Below, piece after piece: positions 33,538 through 42,389 of a DNA stretch of 64,000 nucleotides. The position numbers were made by a program, and so were the translations under genes. The stretch spans positions 8,305-72,304 of the forward strand of contig CABRZP010000010.1 of the NCBI GenBank assembly GCA_902475545.1. The letters are read 5' to 3'. Origin of the DNA: an uncultured bacterium (lineage in GTDB: Bacteria; Cyanobacteriota; Vampirovibrionia; Gastranaerophilales; Gastranaerophilaceae). Below the pieces are notes generated by a model that was not told where the DNA came from, made no database searches, and saw only the letters and a list, made by a program, of their open reading frames with translations. Every line of letters starts with the position of its first letter. Position 1 is the first letter of the stretch.

Positions 33538-34290
33538 TTGACAGTAAAACTGGCAATTACAGGAAAAGGCGGAAGCGGTAAAACAACAATAGTTAAGGCA
33601 TTTATGCAGATTTTTCGTGAAATGTTTCCGGAAAAATCTATATTGTTATTCGATAATGATTTGACAAGTGAATTAGGTCATAGCTTTGGCTTGGATATAA
33701 GAAATACTATTTACGGTATTAGAAGCGGTAAACATGAATATAAAACAGGTATTCCTGAAGATATGACTAAGCAGGAGTTTATCGAATGGGCAATGGAAGA
33801 TATTCTGGTTCCTCTTGATGATAATACAGATATTATTGTTTCGTGGCTTGTTGGTTCAAAGGATTGCAGATGTCCTGTGACAAAACAAATTAATGACGCT
33901 CTTGTGAAACTTATTAATCGTTATGATATTGTAATTTTTGATTGTGAATTTGATTTGAAATATTTAAATCAACTTGTTGACGTAGAGATTGATTCTACAA
34001 TTATTGTTGGAAAACCTTCTGAGGAATCTGCACATCTTGCCAAACGTATTGAAGAATTTAGTTCTAAATATTCAGCAGGCAGTCAATTAGGTGTTGTTAT
34101 CAATAAGGTTGATAATGATAATCTCGCATCTGTTTATGAATTGTTGAAAAAATATGACTTAGATGTTCTTGGTGTAATTCCTTTTGATAAAACATTGAAA
34201 GAAAATTCTATATCCAAAGAATCAAAAGTTGTTCAAGATGCAATTAAGGAATTTTATTTTAGATTAAATCTACCTCAGTTAAAACAATAG
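33538..34290 (+). CDS. CooC-like P-loop ATPase (MinD/ParA superfamily)
   Basis: 250 residues from TTG, two bases after the previous stop. The deviant Walker A is GKGGSGKTT (residues 8-16), with the second-lysine signature. The family includes CooC, which inserts nickel into carbon monoxide dehydrogenase, and AcsF. Here a CxC-like pair is present in KDCRCPVT. No CODH gene is in the window. Its tight coupling to the core-MetE-like gene suggests maturation or reactivation of a metal or corrinoid enzyme. Confidence 0.8.
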   Translation: MTVKLAITGKGGSGKTTIVKAFMQIFREMFPEKSILLFDNDLTSELGHSFGLDIRNTIYGIRSGKHEYKTGIPEDMTKQEFIEWAMEDILVPLDDNTDIIVSWLVGSKDCRCPVTKQINDALVKLINRYDIVIFDCEFDLKYLNQLVDVEIDSTIIVGKPSEESAHLAKRIEEFSSKYSAGSQLGVVINKVDNDNLASVYELLKKYDLDVLGVIPFDKTLKENSISKESKVVQDAIKEFYFRLNLPQLKQ

Positions 34291-34297
34291 GAGTTTT

Positions 34298-35134
34298 ATG
34301 GCACAAATTTTAGACGGTAAAAAATTAAGAGATAAAATATTAGAAGATTTGCGAATTAAGCTTGAAAAATTTTCTGTTAAGCCTACTCTTGTTGTTATTC
34401 TTGTTGGTGAAAATCCTGCAAGTAAGATTTATGTTAATAATAAGAAAAAAACAGCTGAAAAACTTGGTATAAATTCTGAAGTCATCAATTATCCGTCAAA
34501 CATTTCTGAAACAGAACTTTTGGAAAAGATTGACGAATTAAATAATAATAAATCAGTTACGGCTATTCTTGTTCAATTACCTTTACCTGAGCATATTTCA
34601 AAAGAAAATGTTATGAACAAAATTTTACCGGAAAAAGATGTAGATGGTTTTACACCTTATAATTTTGGTAAATTATTTTCAGGTGAAGTTCCGACTGTAT
34701 ATCCTTGTACTCCAAAGGGAATTCTGCTTTTACTGGATGAATATGGTATTGATCCTGCGGGGCAGCATGTTGTAATTGTCGGTAGATCAAATATAGTTGG
34801 CAGACCTCTTTCTCAAATGATGCTAAACCGTAATGCTACAGTAACAGTTTGTCACAGCAAAACAAAAAATCTTGAACAAATAATAAAAACTGCAGATATA
34901 TTGATTTCTGCAGTGGGGAAAAATATTATAGAAGGGAAAATGTTAAAATCTGATTGTGTGGTAGTAGATGTTGGGATTTTCAAAGATGAAAACGGGAAAA
35001 CCCGTGGAGACGTAGACTTTGAAAGTGCATCCCAAATTGCATCATACATATCACCTGTTCCCGGTGGTGTAGGACCAATGACTATTGCGTCATTGATGCT
35101 TAATACTGTTGAACTTTTTGAAAAGCAGCAGTAA
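34298..35134 (+). CDS. folD: Methylenetetrahydrofolate dehydrogenase/cyclohydrolase FolD
   Basis: 278 residues, full length. Catalytic Lys/Tyr region ASKIYVNNKKKTAEKLGI, signature PLPEHISKENVMNKILPEKD and KDVDGFTPYNFGKL, the NADP-binding GRSNIVGRPLSQM, and the end PVPGGVGPMTIASLM. It interconverts methylene-, methenyl- and formyl-tetrahydrofolate. AGGAG ribosome-binding site 7 bases after the CooC-like gene. Confidence 0.96.
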   Translation: MAQILDGKKLRDKILEDLRIKLEKFSVKPTLVVILVGENPASKIYVNNKKKTAEKLGINSEVINYPSNISETELLEKIDELNNNKSVTAILVQLPLPEHISKENVMNKILPEKDVDGFTPYNFGKLFSGEVPTVYPCTPKGILLLLDEYGIDPAGQHVVIVGRSNIVGRPLSQMMLNRNATVTVCHSKTKNLEQIIKTADILISAVGKNIIEGKMLKSDCVVVDVGIFKDENGKTRGDVDFESASQIASYISPVPGGVGPMTIASLMLNTVELFEKQQ

Positions 35135-35144
35135 TTATTATTTA

Positions 35145-35471
35145 TTAACCACCTGAAGCTAAGTTTAAAGTACAGCTTGTTTTGATGTTGTTGTTTACAA
35201 GTGTTTTTAAAGATGAAATTTCGTTTTCAATTACAGTCATTTGCGAATCTAAAGAATCTTTTTCTGTTTGTAATTGTTCGTCTAATTGTTCATAGTATAG
35301 ATATGTTGCGTTTTCGTCGTAATTCTCTCCTTCAGGAGTACTTTTTCTAACAGCTTCCATTTGTGCTGTTGCGTATTGAATGTCGTTTTGAATACCAATC
35401 ATTTGATATTGTAAAAAGTTTTTCTGTAAAGTCAATAAACTCTTTTGACTTGCTAATGCTAAAAATGCCAT
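35145..35471 (-). CDS. Small coiled-coil protein of unknown function
   Basis: 108 residues from the ATG at 35471, which has AAGGAG upstream. Longer in-frame forms start in unlikely sequence. It begins MAFLALASQKSLLTLQKNFL, followed by a long helix with Gln/Glu repeats (QLDEQLQTEKDSLDSQMTVI) that is probably coiled coil. It ends with a Thr-Cys-Leu-rich tail. Unrecognised, and convergent with folD. Confidence 0.7.
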   Translation of the reverse strand: MAFLALASQKSLLTLQKNFLQYQMIGIQNDIQYATAQMEAVRKSTPEGENYDENATYLYYEQLDEQLQTEKDSLDSQMTVIENEISSLKTLVNNNIKTSCTLNLASGG

Positions 35472-35654
35472 ATCTCGTCTCCTTATTTTTAAAGTTCTCT
35501 CTTCTATATAAAGTTTTTTCAAAATGATGAATTTCAGAAAAGTTTTTATTTGTAACATTTGTTTACAATTGTAATGTGAGACTATTCTGTTATTGAATAT
35601 AAAATTTTTTGATTTTAGGTATTCTTTTAAGGCTACAAAAGAAAGGAGCAAATA

Positions 35655-36950
35655 ATGACCTTTAATCCATTAAAAGAAAAAGGAATACATCCTGAAAAAC
35701 AATTAAGAATCTGGCATGATATTGCACACCGCCATTTTAATAAAACAGAAGTAGATTGCTATACCAGAACCAGACAAATTTTAATGAATGGTATTGAAGT
35801 TGAAGCCTGGAATTTTAAACACAGTTTTGCAAGATTTACCGATGATGAAGAAACAAAAATGTTTCTTGCAATGACAAGACGTATAGAAGATATGCAGCAA
35901 TCGACTGTAAATTGGCTTTCTCCTGCTGATCAATCAGTATTAGAAACTACATTAGGATACGAGCAGGTTGCAGTTGATTTAACCGCATGGCTTGCTCAGA
36001 ATGAACCTGATCCGTATGTTAAAGAAACTTTTGATTTCGGATTACTGGAAGATTTTGATCACCTATATAGATATAGTCAATGGGCTTACATGGAACATGG
36101 GATTTCTCCGAATGAAATTTTACAAGGACAAACTGATGTTATTCTAAGTCGTCCAACACAATATCATCACAATGATAATATATTGAGATTACGTAAACCT
36201 TATGATAAAGAAACCGCATTACCTCAAACAAAAATAAATATTTTAACTCTTGTTGCAGGTGAGCAGCAAACTCATAATTATTATGCCGAACATGGTATGG
36301 AATATGGAAATGATTGTTTAAGGGAAACTTATGCTGAAATTAAAGACGTGGAAGAGGAACATGTTACTATGTATGAGTCTTTAATTGACCCTACTGAATC
36401 TTTATATGAAAAATTATTACTCCATGAATTTATGGAAGTTTGTACATATTACAATTGTTTAGAAGACGAAAAGAATGAAATGATAAGACCAATATGGGAA
36501 GAATTTTTAGACTACGAATTAGGACATCTTGCAATTGCTTCACAATTATTTAAAAAGCATGAAGGCAGAGATCCAGAAGAAGTTGTCGGTTCTGAAATAG
36601 TTTATCCTTGCAGGTTTATGTCACAAAAAGAATATGTATCAAATATACTTGTAAACGAAATTGATAAACGTTTAGGTATGGATAAGGATTATACTACAGT
36701 GAAAAAACTTCCTGAAGATTGGCCAAGTTATGAAGTTCAAGACACAGTTAACGATGAAGGTTCTCCGACAGAAAGAACTATTCAGCTTATAACAACGCTA
36801 AAAGATAGAGATTTAGTTACAGCTTCAGAGTCTCTAAAAAAAGAAATTCCAAAACTTCTTCAAAAAGCTTTGGAGCCGAAATCACAAGCTCCTGATACTG
36901 TGACAGTTGAAGAATATAAAGAAATGAATGAATATCAATTTGAATTTTAA
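35655..36950 (+). CDS. Ferritin-like diiron protein of unknown function
   Basis: 431 residues, acidic and helical, without cysteine clusters or membrane segments. Several helices carry spaced Glu and His as in diiron four-helix bundles: AGEQQTHNYYAEHG, KDVEEEHVTMYESL, LLLHEFMEVCTYY and LDYELGHLAIAS. The ExxH pairs resemble ferritin/rubrerythrin sites, but the protein is about twice their size, with perhaps two bundles. AAAGGAG ribosome-binding site, followed by a terminator, so a single-gene unit. A role in oxygen or peroxide handling is inference. Confidence 0.7.
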   Translation: MTFNPLKEKGIHPEKQLRIWHDIAHRHFNKTEVDCYTRTRQILMNGIEVEAWNFKHSFARFTDDEETKMFLAMTRRIEDMQQSTVNWLSPADQSVLETTLGYEQVAVDLTAWLAQNEPDPYVKETFDFGLLEDFDHLYRYSQWAYMEHGISPNEILQGQTDVILSRPTQYHHNDNILRLRKPYDKETALPQTKINILTLVAGEQQTHNYYAEHGMEYGNDCLRETYAEIKDVEEEHVTMYESLIDPTESLYEKLLLHEFMEVCTYYNCLEDEKNEMIRPIWEEFLDYELGHLAIASQLFKKHEGRDPEEVVGSEIVYPCRFMSQKEYVSNILVNEIDKRLGMDKDYTTVKKLPEDWPSYEVQDTVNDEGSPTERTIQLITTLKDRDLVTASESLKKEIPKLLQKALEPKSQAPDTVTVEEYKEMNEYQFEF

Positions 36951-36954
36951 CCGT

Positions 36955-36987
36955 AAAAAGAGGGATTATTTTAATCCCTCTTTTTTG
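36955..36987 (+). terminator. Terminator
   Basis: AAAAAGAGGGATTA, loop TTT, TAATCCCTCTTTTTT, directly after the ferritin-like gene. Confidence 0.9.
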
Positions 36988-37007
36988 TACGAATTTAATA
37001 ATGTTTT

Positions 37008-37033
37008 GTCATTCTGAACTTATTTCAGAATTT
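37008..37033. repeat. Small hairpin repeat related to the large dispersed repeat
   Basis: GTCATTCTGAACTTATTTCAGAATTTC with stem TTCTGAA/TTCAGAA. It is the same type as the GTCACCCTGAAC...TTTCAGGG hairpin inside the two large repeats (16863 and 31505). Confidence 0.6.
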
Positions 37034-37045
37034 CTATCTGTAACT

Positions 37046-37381
37046 TTATTCAATTTTAGACAGTCCGATAGAGAATACCGATATTAGTACAGATGCCAGT
37101 AATGCACTCCAGAAGCCGTCAACATTGATTCCCGGAACTAAATATGCTGCAAACATAAATAACAATGCATTGATTACAAGTGTGAAAATACCCAGTGTTA
37201 AAATGTTAATTGGCAGTGTTAATAATAGAATAAGAGGTTTGATAAAGGCATTAATCAAAGCAATAACTACAACTGCAATTAATGCTGCCCAGATATTCTG
37301 TACATCAAAACCGGGAATAATCCATCCGACAAACATAATAATTAGTGCGAAAACAAGCCATTTTAAAATCATTGATATCAT
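37046..37381 (-). CDS. Phage-holin-4/YvlD-like membrane protein
   Basis: 111 residues with four membrane helices. The pattern IPGFDVQNIWAALIAVVVIALINAFIKPLILLLTLPINILTLGIFTLVINALL, here quoted only in part as VVIALINAFIKPLILLL and LPINILTLGIFTLVINA, is diagnostic of PF04020. Despite its name the family is mostly chromosomal and of unknown role. AAGGAG ribosome-binding site. Confidence 0.88.
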   Translation of the reverse strand: MISMILKWLVFALIIMFVGWIIPGFDVQNIWAALIAVVVIALINAFIKPLILLLTLPINILTLGIFTLVINALLFMFAAYLVPGINVDGFWSALLASVLISVFSIGLSKIE

Positions 37382-37496
37382 AGACGCTTTCTCCTTTTGT
37401 TAAAAGTTTAAAATTTTGAAATGGCAATTTCAATGTCCAAAAGTATAATATAAATTATTTTTTCTTGTCCTATAAGTTAATATTAATTATATTTAT

Positions 37497-39299
37497 TTAG
37501 ATAAGATCATCAATAATATCCAGTTTAGTTAAGTCTATTGGTAAAGTGAAACCAAATGTTGAACCATGGTTTGGCTGTGAATTAACAAAAACATGACCCT
37601 GATGGTGTTTTTCAATAGTTGTTTTAACCAGATGAAGACCCAGTCCGGTACCTTTAACACTATGGGTTTTGTTTTCTACACGATAGAATCTTTCAAAAAC
37701 TTTTTTCTGGAATTCCGGAGCAATCCCAATACCTTCATCTCTGACTGTAACAACGATTTGATTATTAGGGGTATCTGAATATAATTTTACTTTTATTGTA
37801 GAATTCTGCGGAGCATATTTTATTGCATTTGAAAGATAATTTGTTAATGCTCTTGCGATACTGTCATAATTAAACATTAATAACGGAATATTTTCTTCTT
37901 TTTCGGTTTGAATAGTTAAATTGTGTTCTTTTAACAAGACTTCTACCTGAGAAACGCAGGCATCAACTAATTGAGAAATATCATTTTCAGATTTTTCGAT
38001 TTTAGCATTGGAATCAAGTCTCGAAAAATCAAGAATATCATTTACCATACTATTTAAACGAATTATTTCAGTATTTAATGTTCCAATGAATTCTTTTTTA
38101 GTTTCTTCGTCAAATTCTTCTCCATAGTTGTATAGAGTATCAATATAACTTCTTAATACAGTAACCGGAGTTCTTAATTCATGAGAAACATTTGATATAA
38201 ATTGAGATTTCATTTGATCCATTTCAGTTTCTCTCGTGACATCAATCAGTACAATTATGTATCCAACGTAATCTCTATTTTTAGTAAACATTGGAGATAT
38301 AATTGCTTTTAAAATTCTTCCGTCAAGAGTTATGTTGAATGTAATCGGGCTTGAGGATTTTTCTTCAAGTGATAATTTTTTGTACTCTTCGATTTTTTCG
38401 TTAAAACAATATTCGCCTTGAGTATCAACATAATTTTGTATATTGGTGTTTAATAATTGATCATCTTCAAGTTCAAGAAGTTCTTTTGCGTGATCATTAA
38501 TTAATACTACAGTATCGTTGTTATCGCATACAACAACTCCGTTAACAATACTCATTAAAACGGCTTCTAATTTGTTTCTTTCAAGTGTTAATTGTTCAAT
38601 ATTTTGTTCTTCGTAAATATTTAATCTTGTGGACATGTCGTTAAAAGAGTTAAACAATTCTTTTACTTCATCACTAACTTCTTTTTCTTCAATTTTATAA
38701 CCGAATTCGCCTGAAGAAATTTTGTGAACACCTTCATGTAAAATTCGTAATTCTCTTGTTATAAGATAGGTATTTATTAATATAACGAATGCAAAAACAA
38801 GCCAAACAATTATAAATACAAATAATATAGAAGCTCTTGTTGTAGATGAAACTTTTCCGACAATTGAACCTGAAAGACCAACCGTTACTGAACCGATATT
38901 TGTATTATCCAAAACATTAATCATTGGGGATGTAACTGAAATATTAGGACGTTTGCTGTTTTGATGAGAATTATTTTGGGCTTTATATATCAAATCTCCT
39001 TTGGCATTATGAAATTCAATAAAAACAATGTCCTGATGTGATTTTAATATTGAATCAGAGTGAGATTTTAAAATTTCAAAGGTTTCTTTTTGCGATACAT
39101 TTTTCGTCATATCAACACTTTCAATTGCAAGTGTTTTAGATATAACCTGACCAAAGTTTTGATAAACCTCGTTGAGATTTTTCTGAATATTTACGGTTGC
39201 AAAAATTGCAATTGCCATAATTAGCAGAGTACTCAAAATTAAACCGAAAATAATTAAACGGTTTTGTGTAGTATTGCTCATCTTCCGATTTTCTCTCAT
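37497..39299 (-). CDS. Sensor histidine kinase (PhoR/WalK-like)
   Basis: 600 residues. A membrane helix near residue 20, an extracytoplasmic sensor domain to about 160, a second helix, then HAMP (about 185-240) and PAS (about 245-350) domains. HisKA has the phosphoacceptor in FISNVSHELRTPVTVLRSY (near 370), and the ATPase domain shows ALTNYLSNAIKYAP, DEGIGI and GTGLGLHLV. It is intact, unlike the kinase at 60339. No response regulator is adjacent. The start at 39299 has a TATAAT six bases upstream and no ribosome-binding site. An ATG 18 bases later is the alternative. Confidence 0.92.
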   Translation of the reverse strand: MRENRKMSNTTQNRLIIFGLILSTLLIMAIAIFATVNIQKNLNEVYQNFGQVISKTLAIESVDMTKNVSQKETFEILKSHSDSILKSHQDIVFIEFHNAKGDLIYKAQNNSHQNSKRPNISVTSPMINVLDNTNIGSVTVGLSGSIVGKVSSTTRASILFVFIIVWLVFAFVILINTYLITRELRILHEGVHKISSGEFGYKIEEKEVSDEVKELFNSFNDMSTRLNIYEEQNIEQLTLERNKLEAVLMSIVNGVVVCDNNDTVVLINDHAKELLELEDDQLLNTNIQNYVDTQGEYCFNEKIEEYKKLSLEEKSSSPITFNITLDGRILKAIISPMFTKNRDYVGYIIVLIDVTRETEMDQMKSQFISNVSHELRTPVTVLRSYIDTLYNYGEEFDEETKKEFIGTLNTEIIRLNSMVNDILDFSRLDSNAKIEKSENDISQLVDACVSQVEVLLKEHNLTIQTEKEENIPLLMFNYDSIARALTNYLSNAIKYAPQNSTIKVKLYSDTPNNQIVVTVRDEGIGIAPEFQKKVFERFYRVENKTHSVKGTGLGLHLVKTTIEKHHQGHVFVNSQPNHGSTFGFTLPIDLTKLDIIDDLI

Positions 39300-39305
39300 A
39301 AAATT

Positions 39306-39311
39306 ATTATA
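39306..39311 (-). promoter_or_regulatory. -10 box, leaderless start of the sensor kinase gene
   Basis: On the minus strand TATAAT, then AATTTT, then ATG. Confidence 0.6.
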
Positions 39312-39468
39312 CCACTTTAAAAATAATTTAATAGTATATTAAATTTTAGAAATCAGATAGCGATTTTTATAATTTGTAGTTTTGTAAACTTTTTTTATGT
39401 AAATTTAGCAATTTTTTTTATCTTTTATTTTAGTATAGTTGTAGAAAAACAATTAAAGAAGGTTAAAT

Positions 39469-40392
39469 ATGTCAACAATTCAAACATCGAATGGTACCCA
39501 GTATGAAACTCCGGGATTTTGGCCATCAGCTGGAGCTTTTTTAGCCGGTAGTGCAACTCAAAGCTGTGTTATGCAAGGTCAAAGCATTATAGCTTCTCCT
39601 GCAATGAAAAAAATGAAAAAATTAAATGAAACTATAGACACAGTTCAAATTCAAAAACATTTAAAAGAGGCAATGGAAAAATCCGGAATGGCACAAAAAG
39701 GTGTTAAGTTTGTCGATTATACAGGTACTCCTCCGGTAAAACTTCATGATGTTGTTCAAGCAGAGGTTAAAAAATTAACTGAAAGTTTGAGTGATGTAAG
39801 TAAACCTTTTGGTAAAAAAGTAAAAGAATGGGGAAATTTTGTAAAAAATTTCAAAGATAAAATCATGCTTACAATGATTAAGAATGGAGATAATGCAGGT
39901 TTTGTTCCTAAATCAAACTCTGTTCATATTAATGTTGAAAAACTTGGTACATCAGGTTTCCACGAAATTGGTCACGCAATAAATTATAATAGCAGCAAAT
40001 TCTGGAAAACAATGCAAAAAATGAGAGTTCCTATGATGAAAGTGGCAGCATTTTTACCTCTTGTAGCATTATTTAAACGTAAAAAAGCTGAAGGAGAAGA
40101 ACCTAAAGGCAGATTTGATATTGTAACTACATTTATTAAAGAAAATGTTGGAAAACTTACATCTTTAGCATTTGTTCCAATTATTCTTGAAGAATTAAAA
40201 GCTTCTGCAAGAGGTAATAAATTGGCAAAAGAACTTTGCTCTCCTGAACTTCATAAAAAGGTAGTTAAATCTAACAGATATGGTGCTTTAACTTATGTTG
40301 CTATGGGTGTATTTGCAGGAGTTGCAGCATTTGCAGCAAATAAAGTTCGTGATGCAATAGCAAAACCTGAAGAAATTCGCTATGCTGCATAG
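39469..40392 (+). CDS. Membrane-associated metallopeptidase-like protein
   Basis: 307 residues. HEXXH occurs in TSGFHEIGHAINYNSS (about residues 163-178), and a gluzincin-like ExxA follows in ILEELKASARGN (about 240). One or two hydrophobic helices lie near 190 (MKVAAFLPLVALF), and another is near the C-terminus (YVAMGVFAGVAAFAANKV). The N-terminal 130 residues are a charged helical region. There is no classical signal peptide. GAAGG ribosome-binding site, closed by a terminator. Unrecognised family. Confidence 0.7.
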   Translation: MSTIQTSNGTQYETPGFWPSAGAFLAGSATQSCVMQGQSIIASPAMKKMKKLNETIDTVQIQKHLKEAMEKSGMAQKGVKFVDYTGTPPVKLHDVVQAEVKKLTESLSDVSKPFGKKVKEWGNFVKNFKDKIMLTMIKNGDNAGFVPKSNSVHINVEKLGTSGFHEIGHAINYNSSKFWKTMQKMRVPMMKVAAFLPLVALFKRKKAEGEEPKGRFDIVTTFIKENVGKLTSLAFVPIILEELKASARGNKLAKELCSPELHKKVVKSNRYGALTYVAMGVFAGVAAFAANKVRDAIAKPEEIRYAA

Positions 40393-40404
40393 TTAAATAA
40401 AGAA

Positions 40405-40436
40405 AAAGAACGGTATTTAATACCGTTCTTTTTTTT
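40405..40436 (+). terminator. Terminator
   Basis: AAGAACGGTAT, short loop, ATACCGTTCTT, then a long T-run. Confidence 0.9.
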
Positions 40437-40452
40437 GTGATTTTAAGGCAAA

Positions 40453-40486
40453 AAAATAAGTTCCATATTTTCGGGAACTTATTTTT
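40453..40486 (-). terminator. Terminator of the gene at 40499
   Basis: AAAATAAGTTCC, nine-base loop, GGAACTTATTTT. On the minus strand it is followed by TTTT. Confidence 0.8.
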
Positions 40487-40498
40487 ATAATTTAACTT

Positions 40499-40825
40499 TT
40501 ATTTTAATAGTTTTGCAAAACCTTTGATTGCATGTCCAATACCGTATACTGCAACACCAAGACCCGGTATAGGGATAGGTGCAAATGAAGCGATAGTTCC
40601 GGCTAATGCAGGCAGTTCATCTTTAGTAAATTTTAAATTTTTTACTTCTTTTGCCACACCTTTTGTTTTAGCTCCAAATCTGATTATTAGATTTTTTGAT
40701 GTTGTTGAATTTTTGCCATTTTGCCAACCTGTTTTGAGAGCAGTATAAACTCTTTTGTTTGTCCTTGCTAAATCAGAAGGAACTACTTTTGACAATGTAG
40801 ATTTTATTGCGTGAATTGATACCAT
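40499..40825 (-). CDS. Small basic protein with Gly/Pro-rich hydrophobic C-terminus
   Basis: 108 residues. The first 65 are basic and Lys/Thr-rich. The C-terminal part is ELPALAGTIASFAPIPIPGL, then GVAVYGIGHAIKGFAKLLK, a hydrophobic hairpin ending in a short amphipathic basic helix. That end resembles membrane-active peptides and also small membrane-anchor domains. No processing site is evident. AAAAGGGA ribosome-binding site. Function unknown. Confidence 0.65.
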   Translation of the reverse strand: MVSIHAIKSTLSKVVPSDLARTNKRVYTALKTGWQNGKNSTTSKNLIIRFGAKTKGVAKEVKNLKFTKDELPALAGTIASFAPIPIPGLGVAVYGIGHAIKGFAKLLK

Positions 40826-40915
40826 AATTTCTAATTTCCCTTTTAATCCCTTTATATTTATATAAAGTTTTTTTAGGTTGAAAATTGCTTATTGTAAAAA
40901 AATATATCATAATTG

Positions 40916-42004
40916 TTACCATACTTCAAAATATTTTCTTGCAAGTTCAATTTCTTGTTGTTTTTCCATTTTAGGATTTTCTATTTTTTCTTTTAATATA
41001 TAGTCAAAACATTTTTGATATTTTTCAGAGGGGGTTATCCCAAGCTGTTGTAAATCCTTACCATTGATTGTTGGTTTTATGTCTCTTAAATTGTCTAAAT
41101 ATTTTTCAACTGCTTTATTATTAATTGTTGCAAACATCAAAATTGATTCAAGATTTAAATTTTCGAAGTTTTTATAGATTTCAAAATCAGTATTAAAAGT
41201 TTTGGTTTTTAATAAATTAAAATCATCAACAATTTTTCTTTCGATTTTTGTCAATGGCAGTGAAGATATATCAGGAAGTAATCCTATATATATTATCCAG
41301 ATACAATTCGGTTTGTATTTGTTTATAAGATTTTCCAGATTTATGTTTGGCAATTCAAATTTTTGAGGAGCAATAAGTTTATAAATTTTTTGATTAATAA
41401 ATTGTTCGAATGCCTTTTGAGAATTTAAATTAAATGTTTCAATTAATTCTTTTTTTAATCTTTTGAATGACATATCGTAATTTATATTATCTAGATATTT
41501 ATCTTGAAGTTTTTTTGAATGTTTATCCAATTCAAAATTAAATCGTACAGCAAATTTTAACGCCCTTACAATTCTTGTAGGGTCATCAATAAAACTGTTA
41601 TCATGTAAAACTCTAAGAGTTTTGGTTTTTATATCTTCTAATCCGTTTGTATAATCAATGATTTCACCTGTTAATGTTGATTGAGCCATTGCATTGATTG
41701 TAAAATCTCTGCGTAAAACATCTTCTTTTAATGAGCAGCCGATATTTTGAACAACAGGTAAATGTCCTTTTTGCGGATAAATTTCACTTCTTGTTGATGC
41801 TATATCAATTTCTTCTTTGTTATATTTTATTCTAACTGTGCCAAAAGGTTCATTAATTTGAAGAATTTTTGCATCAGGAATGTTTTTAGCAAATTCAATT
41901 GCATTGCCAATGTATGTTATGTCAATATCAAAACTTGGCTGTCCTAGAATTTTATCTCTGACAACGCCTCCTATGTAATAAAGATTTTCATCAACGATAT
42001 TCAT
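40916..42004 (-). CDS. CCA-adding enzyme / poly(A) polymerase family nucleotidyltransferase
   Basis: 362 residues from the ATG at 42004 (an earlier ATG at 42076 adds an unlikely leader). The class II nucleotidyltransferase head is clear: YYIGGVVRDKILGQPSFDID with the catalytic DxD, then EEDVLRRDFTINAMA-like SLKEDVLRRDFTINAMA and the RNA-binding DDPTRIVRALKFAVRF. There is no C-terminal HD domain. It probably completes tRNA 3' ends. The -10-like TAAAAT lies seven bases before the ATG. Confidence 0.9.
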   Translation of the reverse strand: MNIVDENLYYIGGVVRDKILGQPSFDIDITYIGNAIEFAKNIPDAKILQINEPFGTVRIKYNKEEIDIASTRSEIYPQKGHLPVVQNIGCSLKEDVLRRDFTINAMAQSTLTGEIIDYTNGLEDIKTKTLRVLHDNSFIDDPTRIVRALKFAVRFNFELDKHSKKLQDKYLDNINYDMSFKRLKKELIETFNLNSQKAFEQFINQKIYKLIAPQKFELPNINLENLINKYKPNCIWIIYIGLLPDISSLPLTKIERKIVDDFNLLKTKTFNTDFEIYKNFENLNLESILMFATINNKAVEKYLDNLRDIKPTINGKDLQQLGITPSEKYQKCFDYILKEKIENPKMEKQQEIELARKYFEVW

Positions 42005-42011
42005 TGTATTT

Positions 42012-42017
42012 ATTTTA
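42012..42017 (-). promoter_or_regulatory. -10-like box before the nucleotidyltransferase gene
   Basis: TAAAAT on the minus strand, seven bases before the ATG at 42004. No ribosome-binding site. Confidence 0.4.
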
Positions 42018-42121
42018 GCAAAAATTATATAATAATTAAAGAAGTTATTATTGCAAAACTGTATTCTACTTGCCATATTTGTTAAGCTATAATAAAATAA
42101 TGTTATAAAAAGTGAGGAAAT

Positions 42122-42367
42122 ATGGCGAAATATAATATAAAAGTATGTATGGGAAGTTCATGTTTTGCACGTGGAAATCTGCAAAATTTGAGTTTCTTGG
42201 AAGAATATATAAAAGAGAATAATTTAGATGCAGATATTGAATTAATTGGCGGTTTATGCGAAGAAAAATGTGAATCCGGTCCAAATATTTATATAAACGA
42301 TAATTTCTATAATGAAGTTGATGAAGATAAATTAAAACAAATTTTAGAAGGTTTAATGATAAAATAA
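42122..42367 (+). CDS. 2Fe-2S thioredoxin-like protein (NuoE/HndA-like), hydrogenase operon
   Basis: 81 residues. Thioredoxin-like 2Fe-2S ferredoxin domain with cysteines in CMGSSC and GLCEEKC, as in the C-terminal half of NuoE. It probably passes electrons to the hydrogenase subunits. First gene of the five-gene operon, with a GTGAGGAA ribosome-binding site, 22 bases before the next gene. Confidence 0.9.
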   Translation: MAKYNIKVCMGSSCFARGNLQNLSFLEEYIKENNLDADIELIGGLCEEKCESGPNIYINDNFYNEVDEDKLKQILEGLMIK

Positions 42368-42389
42368 AAGCAAATTTAGGGGTTAAAAA

